A stretch of 64,000 bases of DNA from Kineosporia sp. NBRC 101731 (lineage in GTDB: Bacteria > Actinomycetota > Actinomycetes > Actinomycetales > Kineosporiaceae), in assembly GCF_030269305.1 (NCBI RefSeq), contig NZ_BSTC01000007.1, positions 124,001 to 188,000 of the forward strand, written 5' to 3'. The position numbers were made by a program, and so were the translations under genes. Below the pieces are notes generated by a model. It was not told the DNA's origin, did no database searches, and saw only the letters and a program-made list of their open reading frames with translations. Positions 36,200 to 44,270 of the stretch are shown one piece after another (position 1 is the stretch's first letter; every line of letters begins with the position of its first letter).

Positions 36200-36586
36200 A
36201 TGCGCAGGCCCCGGCCAGAGCGCGTCCGGTGCCGCGTTCTCGTCGAGGCCGCGCTCGCCGAACAGGCCGGTGCGCACGGGGCCGGACCGGTGGCGGCGAC
36301 CGCGCTCGCCGTGCGCCTTCTGGACTACGTTCCGGCCGTAAGGGACGAGGACCGGAGCGCGCTGTCCGGGTGCCTGAAACCCGGGCACGCGACGGCCGTC
36401 CTGAGTCTGCTCCTGGCCGGACGGGGCCGCCGGCACGCGATCGCGTCGCTGGTCGTCGTGCAGGAGGAAATGAACGAGACCGGCGACCGGGGTGTCCAAG
36501 TAACGATCTTCGCCGCGAAAGTAGATATCCATCAGGATGTTTCCTTATACATGAAACAGCTCTCGGACGATCTGCCACGGGGGTGA
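36200..36586 (+). CDS. Short ORF carrying the C-terminal tail of the sigma-linked family (copy 3, decayed)
   Basis: 128 aa from ATG 36200. Only the last ~40 residues belong to the family: EEMNETGDRGVQVTIFAAKV then DIHQDVSLYMKQLSDDLPRG, against NEMNETGDWGAQVPVFAAKV and the same ending in the gene at 35119. The first ~88 residues do not match and have no recognisable motif; no transmembrane helix remains. The bases after both stops are also alike (gatctgcc.cgggggtgaga), showing that the unit was duplicated in tandem. It may not make a functional protein. Confidence 0.5.
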   Translation: MRRPRPERVRCRVLVEAALAEQAGAHGAGPVAATALAVRLLDYVPAVRDEDRSALSGCLKPGHATAVLSLLLAGRGRRHAIASLVVVQEEMNETGDRGVQVTIFAAKVDIHQDVSLYMKQLSDDLPRG

Positions 36587-36745
36587 GATGTCGTGCGATG
36601 GCACCAGCAGGTACCGCGTGCTCGTCAAGGCCCTGTCCGGGGGCCCGGCGGATGGCGGACTTTTGCCTCTGCCGAGAGCTGGGGCGCGTGTCAACTCTGG
36701 ACCTGGAGGGTGAGGGGCAAGAACAGGCTCTGATCAGGGTTGGTG

Positions 36746-37825
36746 ATGGGCATGGAGCGGGAATCGAAGCCCTGGACTCCGGTCCGGCACTGGGTGCTGG
36801 CGCTGGCAGCGGCTGAGGGCGTGGGGATGACCGCCGCAGCCGCGGCGGCCAGGGTCACGGACTCTGTGGTCGGTGCCGCAGACGGATCCGGCGAGGTCCT
36901 GTTCACCATCGGGCTGGCTGTCGCCGGGGGAGTGGTGGAGGGGGTAGCGGTGTCGGTCGCGATGGCCGGCCTGCTCCGGAGCAGTTTCCCGAGACTGCCG
37001 GTCGGGCGCTGGGTGGCCGTGACGACTCTGGTCGCCGCCCTCGGATGGGCCGCCGGCACCGTACCGGCTGCTCTCTCCGGGGACGGAAGCTCCCAGGCGT
37101 CCCCTCCGCTGGCCTTGATCCTGGTCGGCGCCGCGGCCATCGGGGTGATGATGGGAGCGGTCCTGGGTGGCGCCCAGGCACTCGTCCTGCATGGCGTGGC
37201 CCGGCATCCGTTCCGGTGGGTCTCGTTCAGCGCTATGGCCTGGTGCCCGGCGATGGCGGTCATCTTCACCGGAGCCACCCTGCCGGACAGCGACTGGGCC
37301 GACGTATCGGTCATCGCCCTCGGGCTGGGTACCGGGTTGATCGCGGGTGCGGTCCTGGGAGCTGTGCTCGGACTCTGTGCGCCCTCACTGGGCGGTCCTT
37401 CCGTCCCTGGGAGGATCCTTCTGGGCCTGCTGTCCTCACCGCTGTACCGGATCGTCCCGGTCAGGTTCGCCGGTCTGCAGGTTCACGGGCGTCGCAGCGG
37501 CACCTGGCACCGCCTGGTGGTGATGGTCGCCGCGGGTGCGGAGCATGACCTGATCATCGGGGTCGGCCACCCCGAGCAGAAGCAATGGTGGCGCAATCTG
37601 ATCATGCCCGGTCGGGTGAGGTTCACCGAACGCGGATGCTGGGTGGACGCCGACGCCTCCCTCCTGAGGCCGAACGACCAGGGATACGAGGATGCCTGGG
37701 CCGCCTACATCTCCTCGTACCCGACAGCGGTAGGTATGGCCTGCCCGGTGGTGCGTGTCCGGCGGACGGACGCGCCATCGCCCACGACTCTTCGGGACGG
37801 GGATCGCCGGCCGGCCGAGGGATGA
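36746..37825 (+). CDS. Multi-pass membrane domain fused to a Ddn-like (DUF385) F420-binding domain
   Basis: 359 aa; TTG 36740, GTG 36743, ATG 36746 and ATG 36752 are all possible starts. The N-terminal ~240 residues have six or so hydrophobic helices (ALALAAAEGVGMTAAAA at the start, LGTGLIAGAVLGAVLGLC at the end). The C-terminal ~110 residues read as the split-barrel fold of deazaflavin-dependent nitroreductases: LLSSPLYRIVPVRFAGLQV, HGRRSGTWHRL, GVGHPEQKQWWRNL and DQGYEDAWAAYI. Stand-alone Ddn-type enzymes use F420H2 to reduce nitroimidazoles and quinones at the membrane. Tethering to a polytopic domain is unusual and could act on quinones or lipids. Confidence 0.75.
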   Translation: MGMERESKPWTPVRHWVLALAAAEGVGMTAAAAAARVTDSVVGAADGSGEVLFTIGLAVAGGVVEGVAVSVAMAGLLRSSFPRLPVGRWVAVTTLVAALGWAAGTVPAALSGDGSSQASPPLALILVGAAAIGVMMGAVLGGAQALVLHGVARHPFRWVSFSAMAWCPAMAVIFTGATLPDSDWADVSVIALGLGTGLIAGAVLGAVLGLCAPSLGGPSVPGRILLGLLSSPLYRIVPVRFAGLQVHGRRSGTWHRLVVMVAAGAEHDLIIGVGHPEQKQWWRNLIMPGRVRFTERGCWVDADASLLRPNDQGYEDAWAAYISSYPTAVGMACPVVRVRRTDAPSPTTLRDGDRRPAEG

Positions 37826-38263
37826 GGAGACCGACGCCTCGTTCGCTGGTGGCACACCGACGGACGATGCGGTGGACCGGGTGAGGCCGGCCCTGCCGGA
37901 CCCGCAGGTAAGCGCTTGATCAGCGGTCGGCGGCACGTTCCGGAGGCCCGAAGGAGGGTCCGAGGAATGAGATGCCCGCGTATGCGTTTAGGATAGGCGG
38001 GGCACTGACCACGAGACCGGAACCGGTCGTGGTGTTGATGGCCCAGGCCCTGGTGCGTTCAGGGGCCTGCGAGGGGGCCACCGTGGCCTCAAGCGTTGTT
38101 GTGTGCCGATCTACCAGGCTCGCCCGGGGTCGGAGCACCGTAGCTCCCGTCCCGGATGTCTCGTGGCGGGCCTGAAGAACCGGACGGCACCCGGGCGATA
38201 CACCACCCGGGTGGCCGTGCCGGAGTTGTACGCCCTTCCCGGGCGGATGTGGAGGAGGAGTCT
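37826..38263. other. Intergenic region with one hairpin, before the helicase
   Basis: 438 nt with no convincing gene; the short frames here have poor codon-position bias. A hairpin CACCCGGG (38188-38195) / CCCGGGTG (38206-38213) lies in it and could end transcription from the left. The right end carries a strong GGAGGAGGAG ribosome-binding site used by the next gene. Confidence 0.5.
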
Positions 38264-40510
38264 GTGGCCCGACCAGGCCAGCGTGGAGCAGGTCATCGCC
38301 GTCCTGCGCCGCAGAACCAGCGGCGGGTTCGTCAGCGCCAAGATGTCATCGCGGTGCTCGCCGCCGCGATGCGGGAGATCCAGGACGCCGCCCGCCGCGG
38401 CCGCCTGACCCCTGCCCTACGGGCCAAGTTCCAGGCCGTCGCCGCGCTGCTGCGGGAGGAACGCGCCCGCCTGCGGGCCGACACCTCCTCCAGCGGTGCC
38501 CGCACGGCCGAACAGCTCAAACGTCTCGACGGGCTCGCGACCGTCCTGGCGACGACCGCCGTCCAGGACACCGGGCTGATGTCCTTCCTCACCGAGGACA
38601 CGCCGCTGTCCGACGCGGCCCGGTCGCTCAAGCGGGAGATGCAGCAGGCCGCGGGCCTGGAACCGGAGCCCGAGACCGAGCCCCGGGCGGCCACCCCCTC
38701 CGAGACCCCGACGGCGCCCGCCCCCGCGGAGAGCCGCGTGATCCCGCGCTCGGTGGTCTCCCGGCAGATGGCCAACCCGTTCCTGGTCCCCGACTTCTCG
38801 GCGGCCCGGCCGGCCCCGACCCCCCGGCACCGGCTGGCCGGATGGGAACTGCTCGGCCCGCTGCTGGACTCGTTCGAACGCGCCGACAGCGGAGCCCCCG
38901 CCTGCATGAAGCTCCCGACCGGGACGGTCTCCCGCCGGCCGATGAGCGCCCAGCTCATGCCGCACCAGCGTGAACTGGTCGCCGCGGCCGCCGCCGGGCA
39001 CCGCACCTTCCTGCTGGCCGACGAGCCCGGCCTGGGCAAGACCGCCCAGGCGCTGCTGGCCGCCGAGGCCGCCAACGCGTACCCGCTGCTCGTGGTCGTG
39101 CCCAACGTGGTCAAGACCAACTGGGCCCGCGAGGCCCGCCGCTGGACACCGCACCGCCCCGTCACCGTGGTTCAGGGTAACGGCGACGCGGTCGACGGGT
39201 TCGCCGACATCGTCGTGGTCAACTACGAGGTCCTCGACCGGCACGTGGGCTGGCTGAGCGACTTCGGCCTGGGCGGCATGGTCGTCGACGAGGCCCACTT
39301 CATCAAGAACAAGACCTCCCAGCGCTCGCAGAACGTGCTGCGCCTGTCCGAGCGCCTGCGCGCCCGCTCGGCGCAGCCGCTGCTGATGGCCCTGACCGGC
39401 ACACCACTGATCAACGACATCGACGACTTCCGGGCGATCTGGCAGTTCCTCGGCTGGATCGACGACAAGAAGCCGCTCGGGAAGCTGATGGACTCCCTGG
39501 AGGAGACCGGCCTCAACCCCGCCGACCCGGGCTTCTACCGCGCCGCGCGGCAGTGCGTCATCGACAGCGGCATCGTGCGGCGCCGCAAGGTCGACGTGGC
39601 CGCCGACATCCCCGCCCGCCGCGTCGCCGACCTCCCGGTCGAGCTGGAGGGCGCCGCCGGCCGATCGGTCCGCGCGGCCGAGCGCGACCTGGCGCGGCGC
39701 ATGGTCGAGCGCTATCAGAGCGCTCTGGCGAGCCGTTCGTCCACCAACTCCGCCGACGGGATCGATCTGGAACTGGCGCGCCGGGTGGCCCGGGCCGAGC
39801 TGAAAGACACAGCCACCAAGACCGGCGAGAACGTCTTCAGCATGATGCGCCGCATCGGCCAGGCCAAGGCCGGGCTGGCCGCCGACTACGCGGGCCAGCT
39901 CGCCCGCAGCGCCGGCAAGGTCGTCTTCTTCGCCAAGCACGTCGACGTCATGGACACCGCCGAGGAGACCTTCACCCGGCAGGGCGTACGGTTCGCGTCC
40001 ATCCGCGGCGACCAGACCCCCTCACTGCGGCAGAAGAACATCGACGCCTTCGTCAACGACCCCAGCGTCGCCGTCGCGGTCTGCTCCCTGACCGCCGCCG
40101 GCGTCGGGCTGAACCTCCAGGTGGCCTCGAACATCGTCCTGGCCGAGCTGTCCTGGACCGACGCCGAGCAGACCCAGGCGATCGACCGCAGCCACCGCAT
40201 CGGTCAGACCGAGCCGGTCACCGCCTGGCGGGTCATCGCGGCCCAGACCATCGACGCCCGCATCGCCGAGCTCATCGACAGCAAGGCCGGACTGGCCGCC
40301 CGGGCCCTGGACGGATCCGACACCGAGGTCTCGTCCTCGTCCGACGTCCAGCTCGACATGCTCGTCGCCCTGCTGGCCGACGAGCTCAGCCAGGCCCTGC
40401 AGCCCGATGCCGGGCCGCTGGAGGATTTCCTGGACACAGCCGGGGACGAACCGGTGGACGACCCCCTGGCGGTACCGCTCGACGATCCCCTGAGCGAGCC
40501 GGCGGAATAA
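38264..40510 (+). CDS. SNF2-family DEAD/DEAH helicase/translocase
   Basis: 748 aa from GTG 38264. GGAGGAGGAG (38251-38260) sits 3 nt before it; the frame is open further left but without such a site. An N-terminal ~240 residues are basic and then Pro/Glu-rich. Helicase core motifs: I LADEPGLGKTAQ, II VVDEAHFIKN, III ALTGTPLIND, V NLQVASNIVL, VI QAIDRSHRIGQT. SNF2 proteins move along double-stranded DNA and remodel protein-DNA complexes; this one lacks HNH, SWIM or PLD partner domains. An acidic Asp/Pro repeat ends the protein (DDPLAVPLDDPL). arfB starts 4 nt after the stop. Confidence 0.88.
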   Translation: MARPGQRGAGHRRPAPQNQRRVRQRQDVIAVLAAAMREIQDAARRGRLTPALRAKFQAVAALLREERARLRADTSSSGARTAEQLKRLDGLATVLATTAVQDTGLMSFLTEDTPLSDAARSLKREMQQAAGLEPEPETEPRAATPSETPTAPAPAESRVIPRSVVSRQMANPFLVPDFSAARPAPTPRHRLAGWELLGPLLDSFERADSGAPACMKLPTGTVSRRPMSAQLMPHQRELVAAAAAGHRTFLLADEPGLGKTAQALLAAEAANAYPLLVVVPNVVKTNWAREARRWTPHRPVTVVQGNGDAVDGFADIVVVNYEVLDRHVGWLSDFGLGGMVVDEAHFIKNKTSQRSQNVLRLSERLRARSAQPLLMALTGTPLINDIDDFRAIWQFLGWIDDKKPLGKLMDSLEETGLNPADPGFYRAARQCVIDSGIVRRRKVDVAADIPARRVADLPVELEGAAGRSVRAAERDLARRMVERYQSALASRSSTNSADGIDLELARRVARAELKDTATKTGENVFSMMRRIGQAKAGLAADYAGQLARSAGKVVFFAKHVDVMDTAEETFTRQGVRFASIRGDQTPSLRQKNIDAFVNDPSVAVAVCSLTAAGVGLNLQVASNIVLAELSWTDAEQTQAIDRSHRIGQTEPVTAWRVIAAQTIDARIAELIDSKAGLAARALDGSDTEVSSSSDVQLDMLVALLADELSQALQPDAGPLEDFLDTAGDEPVDDPLAVPLDDPLSEPAE

Positions 40511-40514
40511 CGAC

Positions 40515-40940
40515 ATGGCCGGGCCCCTGCGGGTGAACGCGACCGTGACGATCCCGGAGAACGAACTGACCTGGCGTTTCTCCCGCTCCTCAGGGCCGGG
40601 CGGCCAGAGTGTGAACACCACTGACAGCCGCGTCCAGGTGCGCTGGGACGCGGCTGCCAGTGGGGTACTCACACCCGAACAACGCGAACGACTGCTCGGT
40701 CGTCTGAGCTCGCGCCTCGTGGACGGGGTTCTGCAGGTCACCTCGTCCGAGCAGCGCTCGCAGCTCCAGAACCGCGAGACCGCCGAACAGCGACTGGCGC
40801 AGATCGTGGCGGCCGCGCTCGCCCCACCGGCGCGGGCGCGGCGCGCCACCAAGGCCACCCGGGGTTCCCAGGAACGCCGGATCGCCCAGAAGAAGCGCCG
40901 CGGCAACGTCAAACGCTTACGCCGGGACACCTCCGACTAG
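40515..40940 (+). CDS. arfB: Peptidyl-tRNA hydrolase ArfB (ribosome rescue)
   Basis: 141 aa. The RF-1-type catalytic loop SSGPGGQSVNTTDSRVQVRW carries the GGQ motif. The C terminus is a basic tail (RRIAQKKRRGNVKRLRR) of the kind that inserts into the mRNA channel of stalled ribosomes. ArfB hydrolyses peptidyl-tRNA on ribosomes that have run off the mRNA end. It is 4 nt after the helicase stop and so co-transcribed with it. Length and motifs match the family well. Confidence 0.93.
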   Translation: MAGPLRVNATVTIPENELTWRFSRSSGPGGQSVNTTDSRVQVRWDAAASGVLTPEQRERLLGRLSSRLVDGVLQVTSSEQRSQLQNRETAEQRLAQIVAAALAPPARARRATKATRGSQERRIAQKKRRGNVKRLRRDTSD

Positions 40941-40955
40941 CGCGGTGACCCACCT

Positions 40956-41009
40956 TTGTTCGTGATCAGGCGAACCCTCCCCGGGGAAGGTCGGCATGAT
41001 CACGAACAA
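40956..41009. repeat. Inverted repeat, family copy 2 (putative bidirectional terminator)
   Basis: 13-bp perfect arms TTGTTCGTGATCA / TGATCACGAACAA around a CCTCCCCGGGGAAGG centre. It lies between the convergent ends of arfB (40940) and the SDR gene (41019). Confidence 0.75.
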
Positions 41010-41018
41010 GGGGTGGCG

Positions 41019-41849
41019 TCACTCGTCGAAGTCGGTGCTCCGGCTGAGCTTCTCCCAGGCGTCGACCTCGGTGCGCAGGGCGTCCAGAGCCTTCCGGAAC
41101 TCGTCCGAGGAGTCGTTGCCCAGCAGCAGCATGAAGGGCGGCTCCTTCGATTCCACGGCCTCGATGAGCGCGGCCGCAGCCCTGGCCGGATCGCCCTTCT
41201 GGGTGCCGTGCACCGTGTCGTGCTCCTTGCGGCGCCGGCCCGCCGTGTCGGCGTAGTCGGCGATCGGTACGGCCGCCTGGGTCAGGGAACGACCGGCGAA
41301 GTCGGTGCGGAAGCCTCCGGGCTCCACGACCATCGCGGCGATCCCCAGCGACGCCACCTCTTTGCGCAGCGACAAGGTGAGGGCCTCGACGGCGGCCTTC
41401 ACCGCCGCGTAGTAACCGGAGCCCTCCGGGGAGACGCGGGCCCCGATCGAGGAGATGTTCACGATCGTGCCCGAGCGACGCTCCCGCATGCCCGGCAGGA
41501 CCGCCTTGACCAGGCGGGTGGTCCCGAACACGTGGGTCTCGAAGAGTCGCTGGACGGCGTCGTCCTCGCCCTCCTCGACCGCGGCTCGGTAGCCGTACCC
41601 GGCGTTGTTGACCAGGACATCGATCGCCCCGAACCGCTCCTGCGCCGCCATCACGGCGGCGGACACCTGCTCCTGGTCGGTGACGTCCAGCGGCAGGGCG
41701 AGGGCGGTGTCCGGATGGGCATCGGCCAGGTCCTGGACCCGGGAGACGTCCCGCGCGGTGACGACGACATGGTGGCCCCGTGCCAGCACAGCCTCGGCGA
41801 AGGCGCGGCCGAGGCCGGTCGAGCAGCCGGTGATCAGCCAGGTGGTCAT
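41019..41849 (-). CDS. Short-chain dehydrogenase/reductase
   Basis: 276 aa from ATG 41849, preceded by GGAGAAAGG; a longer frame exists but has no such site. It has the Rossmann motif TWLITGCSTGLGRAFAEA (TGxxxGxG), NNAGYGYRAAVEEG (NNAG), catalytic Ser in NISSIGA and YxxxK in YYAAVKAAVEAL. It belongs to the classical SDR group that uses NAD(P)(H) for alcohol/ketone chemistry. It is 111 nt downstream of the MFS gene in the same direction. The substrate is unknown. Confidence 0.92.
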   Translation of the reverse strand: MTTWLITGCSTGLGRAFAEAVLARGHHVVVTARDVSRVQDLADAHPDTALALPLDVTDQEQVSAAVMAAQERFGAIDVLVNNAGYGYRAAVEEGEDDAVQRLFETHVFGTTRLVKAVLPGMRERRSGTIVNISSIGARVSPEGSGYYAAVKAAVEALTLSLRKEVASLGIAAMVVEPGGFRTDFAGRSLTQAAVPIADYADTAGRRRKEHDTVHGTQKGDPARAAAALIEAVESKEPPFMLLLGNDSSDEFRKALDALRTEVDAWEKLSRSTDFDE

Positions 41850-41960
41850 GAAATGCCTTTCTCCAGAGCATGGGTGGTCTACCACTCGCCCCGAGGCTAT
41901 GACCGCCGGATCGGGGGTGCGCGTCCAGCCCGGCTCTGAGGGAGGCCCTGTTCTTACCCC

Positions 41961-43199
41961 TCAGCCCTTTGCCCGCCGCAGCGCAGCCAGCAGCGGCACG
42001 GCGGTGAGGAGGGCGATCGCGATGATGACCACGGCGAAACCGACCAGGGCACTGGCCAGGCTGATCGACAGGGTGGCGACACCGATGCCGACCACCGGCA
42101 GGGTGAGCCCGATGTAGCCGATCAGGAAGATGCCCGCCAGGACCTCGCCGCGTTGCGCGGGTGCGGACAGGGACCCGGCCACGGCCAGGGCGGCGGCGAA
42201 GAGCGGACCGGCGCCCGCACCGCTGACGACGCCGCCCAGGAAGAACCAGCCCAGGGCTCCGACGGTCTCCACGACTACAGCGAGGACGGCGATCCCGGCG
42301 ACGAGCAGGACGGTGCCGACAGCGATCCGGGCCGGCACGCTCAGAGGGCGCACGGCGATCTGGGAGATCGCGGCGGCGGCGAAGGTCACGAACACCACCA
42401 GGCCGGCGGTGGCGCGGGAGGTGATGTGCAGCTGGCCGGCGACGAAGACCGGGGCCAGCGAGGTGAACAGGCCCAGCACCGAGAAGGCGGAGAAGGCGAT
42501 GCCGCCGGCCAGGAAGAACCGGCCCCGGGCGGCGTGCGGCACGCTGACGCGCTGGGGCCGGTAGGCGGGACGCTGCTGCGGACGGGTGGCGGTCTCGGGG
42601 ACGAGCGCGATACCGGCGAAGGCCAGGACCAGGAGCACCAGGAACACGACGTACGGGGTCACCAGCGGCGAACCCACCCCTTCGGCCAGGATGCCCGAGA
42701 CCAGGGCCCCGATGCCGAAGCCGCCGAGGTTGGCCATGCCGGCGACGATCTGCCCGCGCACCGGGTCGGCGCCCGGGCGCGAGGTCAGGTGCAGTTCGAG
42801 GATGTGGGCGGTGATGGTCGCGGTGAGCATGCCGACGCCGAACCCGGCGATGACCCGGGCGGCGATCAGGCCGGGCAGCTCGGGCCAGGCGATGAAGACC
42901 ACGGCCGAGACGATCTGCAGCGCGATGGCCGGCAGCAGGATCCGGCGGCGGCCGTGGACGTCGCCGAGGTGACCGGCCAGGAACAGGGCGATCACCACGC
43001 CGACGGCGTAGGCGGCGAAGGCGATCGTGATGGCGAACGTGGAGAAGCCGTCGCGGCGCTGGTAGATCGACCACAGGGGGGTGGGCACGGTGTTGTAGGC
43101 CATGACGATCAGGAACGAGGCTGCGGCGATCCAGAAACCGGCGCCGTGGCTGACCTCACGACGGGCCGGGGCCGGGGCCGAGAGCGTGGCGGTTGACAT
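41961..43199 (-). CDS. MFS transporter
   Basis: 412 aa from ATG 43199; a GTG at 43217 is possible but has weaker spacing to any ribosome-binding site. Twelve hydrophobic helices start with FWIAAASFLIVMAYNTVPT, and the loop 2-3 motif GHLGDVHGRRR matches the MFS signature. A long central loop around VPHAARG separates the halves. It is divergent from a LysR regulator with ~78 nt between the starts, the usual layout of a LysR-controlled efflux gene. The SDR gene follows and may belong to the same unit. Confidence 0.9.
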   Translation of the reverse strand: MSTATLSAPAPARREVSHGAGFWIAAASFLIVMAYNTVPTPLWSIYQRRDGFSTFAITIAFAAYAVGVVIALFLAGHLGDVHGRRRILLPAIALQIVSAVVFIAWPELPGLIAARVIAGFGVGMLTATITAHILELHLTSRPGADPVRGQIVAGMANLGGFGIGALVSGILAEGVGSPLVTPYVVFLVLLVLAFAGIALVPETATRPQQRPAYRPQRVSVPHAARGRFFLAGGIAFSAFSVLGLFTSLAPVFVAGQLHITSRATAGLVVFVTFAAAAISQIAVRPLSVPARIAVGTVLLVAGIAVLAVVVETVGALGWFFLGGVVSGAGAGPLFAAALAVAGSLSAPAQRGEVLAGIFLIGYIGLTLPVVGIGVATLSISLASALVGFAVVIIAIALLTAVPLLAALRRAKG

Positions 43200-43277
43200 G
43201 GCATGAGCCTGACTCACCTGCAGTTATCCCGTCCAACGATGAAATCCGATCGAATTGATCTGGCATAGTGATGAGTC
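43200..43277. promoter_or_regulatory. Divergent LysR/MFS control region
   Basis: 78 nt between the two divergent starts. It contains ATCCGATCGAATTGAT (about 43244-43259), a partly symmetric AT-rich stretch with ATC...GAT ends, which could be the LysR-type T-N11-A operator. The sequence is clearly more AT-rich than the flanks. Confidence 0.4.
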
Positions 43278-44189
43278 GTGGACAGCCGTCAGCTCGAGGT
43301 CTTCGTCGCCGTCGCCCGGGCGGGTGGTTTCACCCGGGCCGCCGCTGATCTGCATCTGGTGCAGTCGGCGGTGTCGGCCACCATCGCGGCCCTGGAATCG
43401 GATCTGGGGGAGCGCCTGTTCGACCGCACCACCCGGCAGGTGCGCCTGACCGCCGCCGGGCGCGCCCTGCTGCCGCACGCGTCCTGGATCCTGGACGCCT
43501 TCCAGGTCGCCCGGGACGCGGTCGACGCGGTGGGCGGTGGCCTGACCGGCTCGATCCGGATCGGCTACATGACGAACGTGACCCTGTTCGACGTGCCGCG
43601 TCTGCTGGGCCGTTTCACCCACGAGCACCCGAATGTCACGATGCGCCTGGCTCCGGCCCCCTCCGGCACCGCGGGGTTGTCCGAGAGCCTGCGGGTGGGT
43701 GACATCGACGTGGCGTTCATGGCGGCGCGCCCCGAGGACTATCCCGACCTGCAGATCGATGTGCTGGCCAGCTCGGACCTGGGGCTGACGGTGGCGCTGG
43801 ATCATCCCCTGGCCGGCCGGGAAACGATCACCCTGGCCGAGGCCGCCCCGCTGCGGTTCGTGGACTTCCGCCAGGGGTTTGCCAACCGCACCCTCGTCGA
43901 CGCCGAGTTCCGGCGCCGGGGGCTGCGGCGGGACGTGTTCATCGAGGCCTCCGACACCCATGACACCGCGGCACTGGTGCGCAACGGCCTCGGCGCGGGT
44001 TTCCTGCCCCGGTACCTGGTCGAGAAAGACCCCTCGCTGCACTGGATCGAGGTGGAGGACGCCGACTTCCAGATGTACGTCAGCGTGGCGACGGCTCGGG
44101 GGCGCACACTGACCGCGGCGGCCGCCCGCCTGGCTGCGCTGGCCCGGGGCGCGCAGGGGCCGGGGACCCAGGGCGGGACCCAGGTCTAG
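43278..44189 (+). CDS. LysR-family transcriptional regulator
   Basis: 303 aa from GTG 43278. The N-terminal winged helix-turn-helix is the classic LysR type: RQLEVFVAVARAGGFTRAA followed by HLVQSAVSATIAALESDLGE and LFDRTTRQVRLTAAG. An effector-binding domain follows (SIRIGYMTNVTLFDVPRLL; LGLTVALDHPLAGRETI). Divergent from the MFS gene, which it probably controls together with itself. The effector is unknown. Confidence 0.93.
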   Translation: MDSRQLEVFVAVARAGGFTRAAADLHLVQSAVSATIAALESDLGERLFDRTTRQVRLTAAGRALLPHASWILDAFQVARDAVDAVGGGLTGSIRIGYMTNVTLFDVPRLLGRFTHEHPNVTMRLAPAPSGTAGLSESLRVGDIDVAFMAARPEDYPDLQIDVLASSDLGLTVALDHPLAGRETITLAEAAPLRFVDFRQGFANRTLVDAEFRRRGLRRDVFIEASDTHDTAALVRNGLGAGFLPRYLVEKDPSLHWIEVEDADFQMYVSVATARGRTLTAAAARLAALARGAQGPGTQGGTQV

Positions 44190-44270
44190 GACTTTGGGCC
44201 TACAGGTGATTCACAGGCTCGCGGTTGGGTCGGACCACTCGAGTTCCCTGACCACGAGAAGGAGCATCAC

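Noticed and set aside
43218-43277. Fixed -35/-10 promoter boxes for the LysR gene
   Set aside because: Several weak candidates overlap; none has both boxes at good spacing, so only the region is reported.
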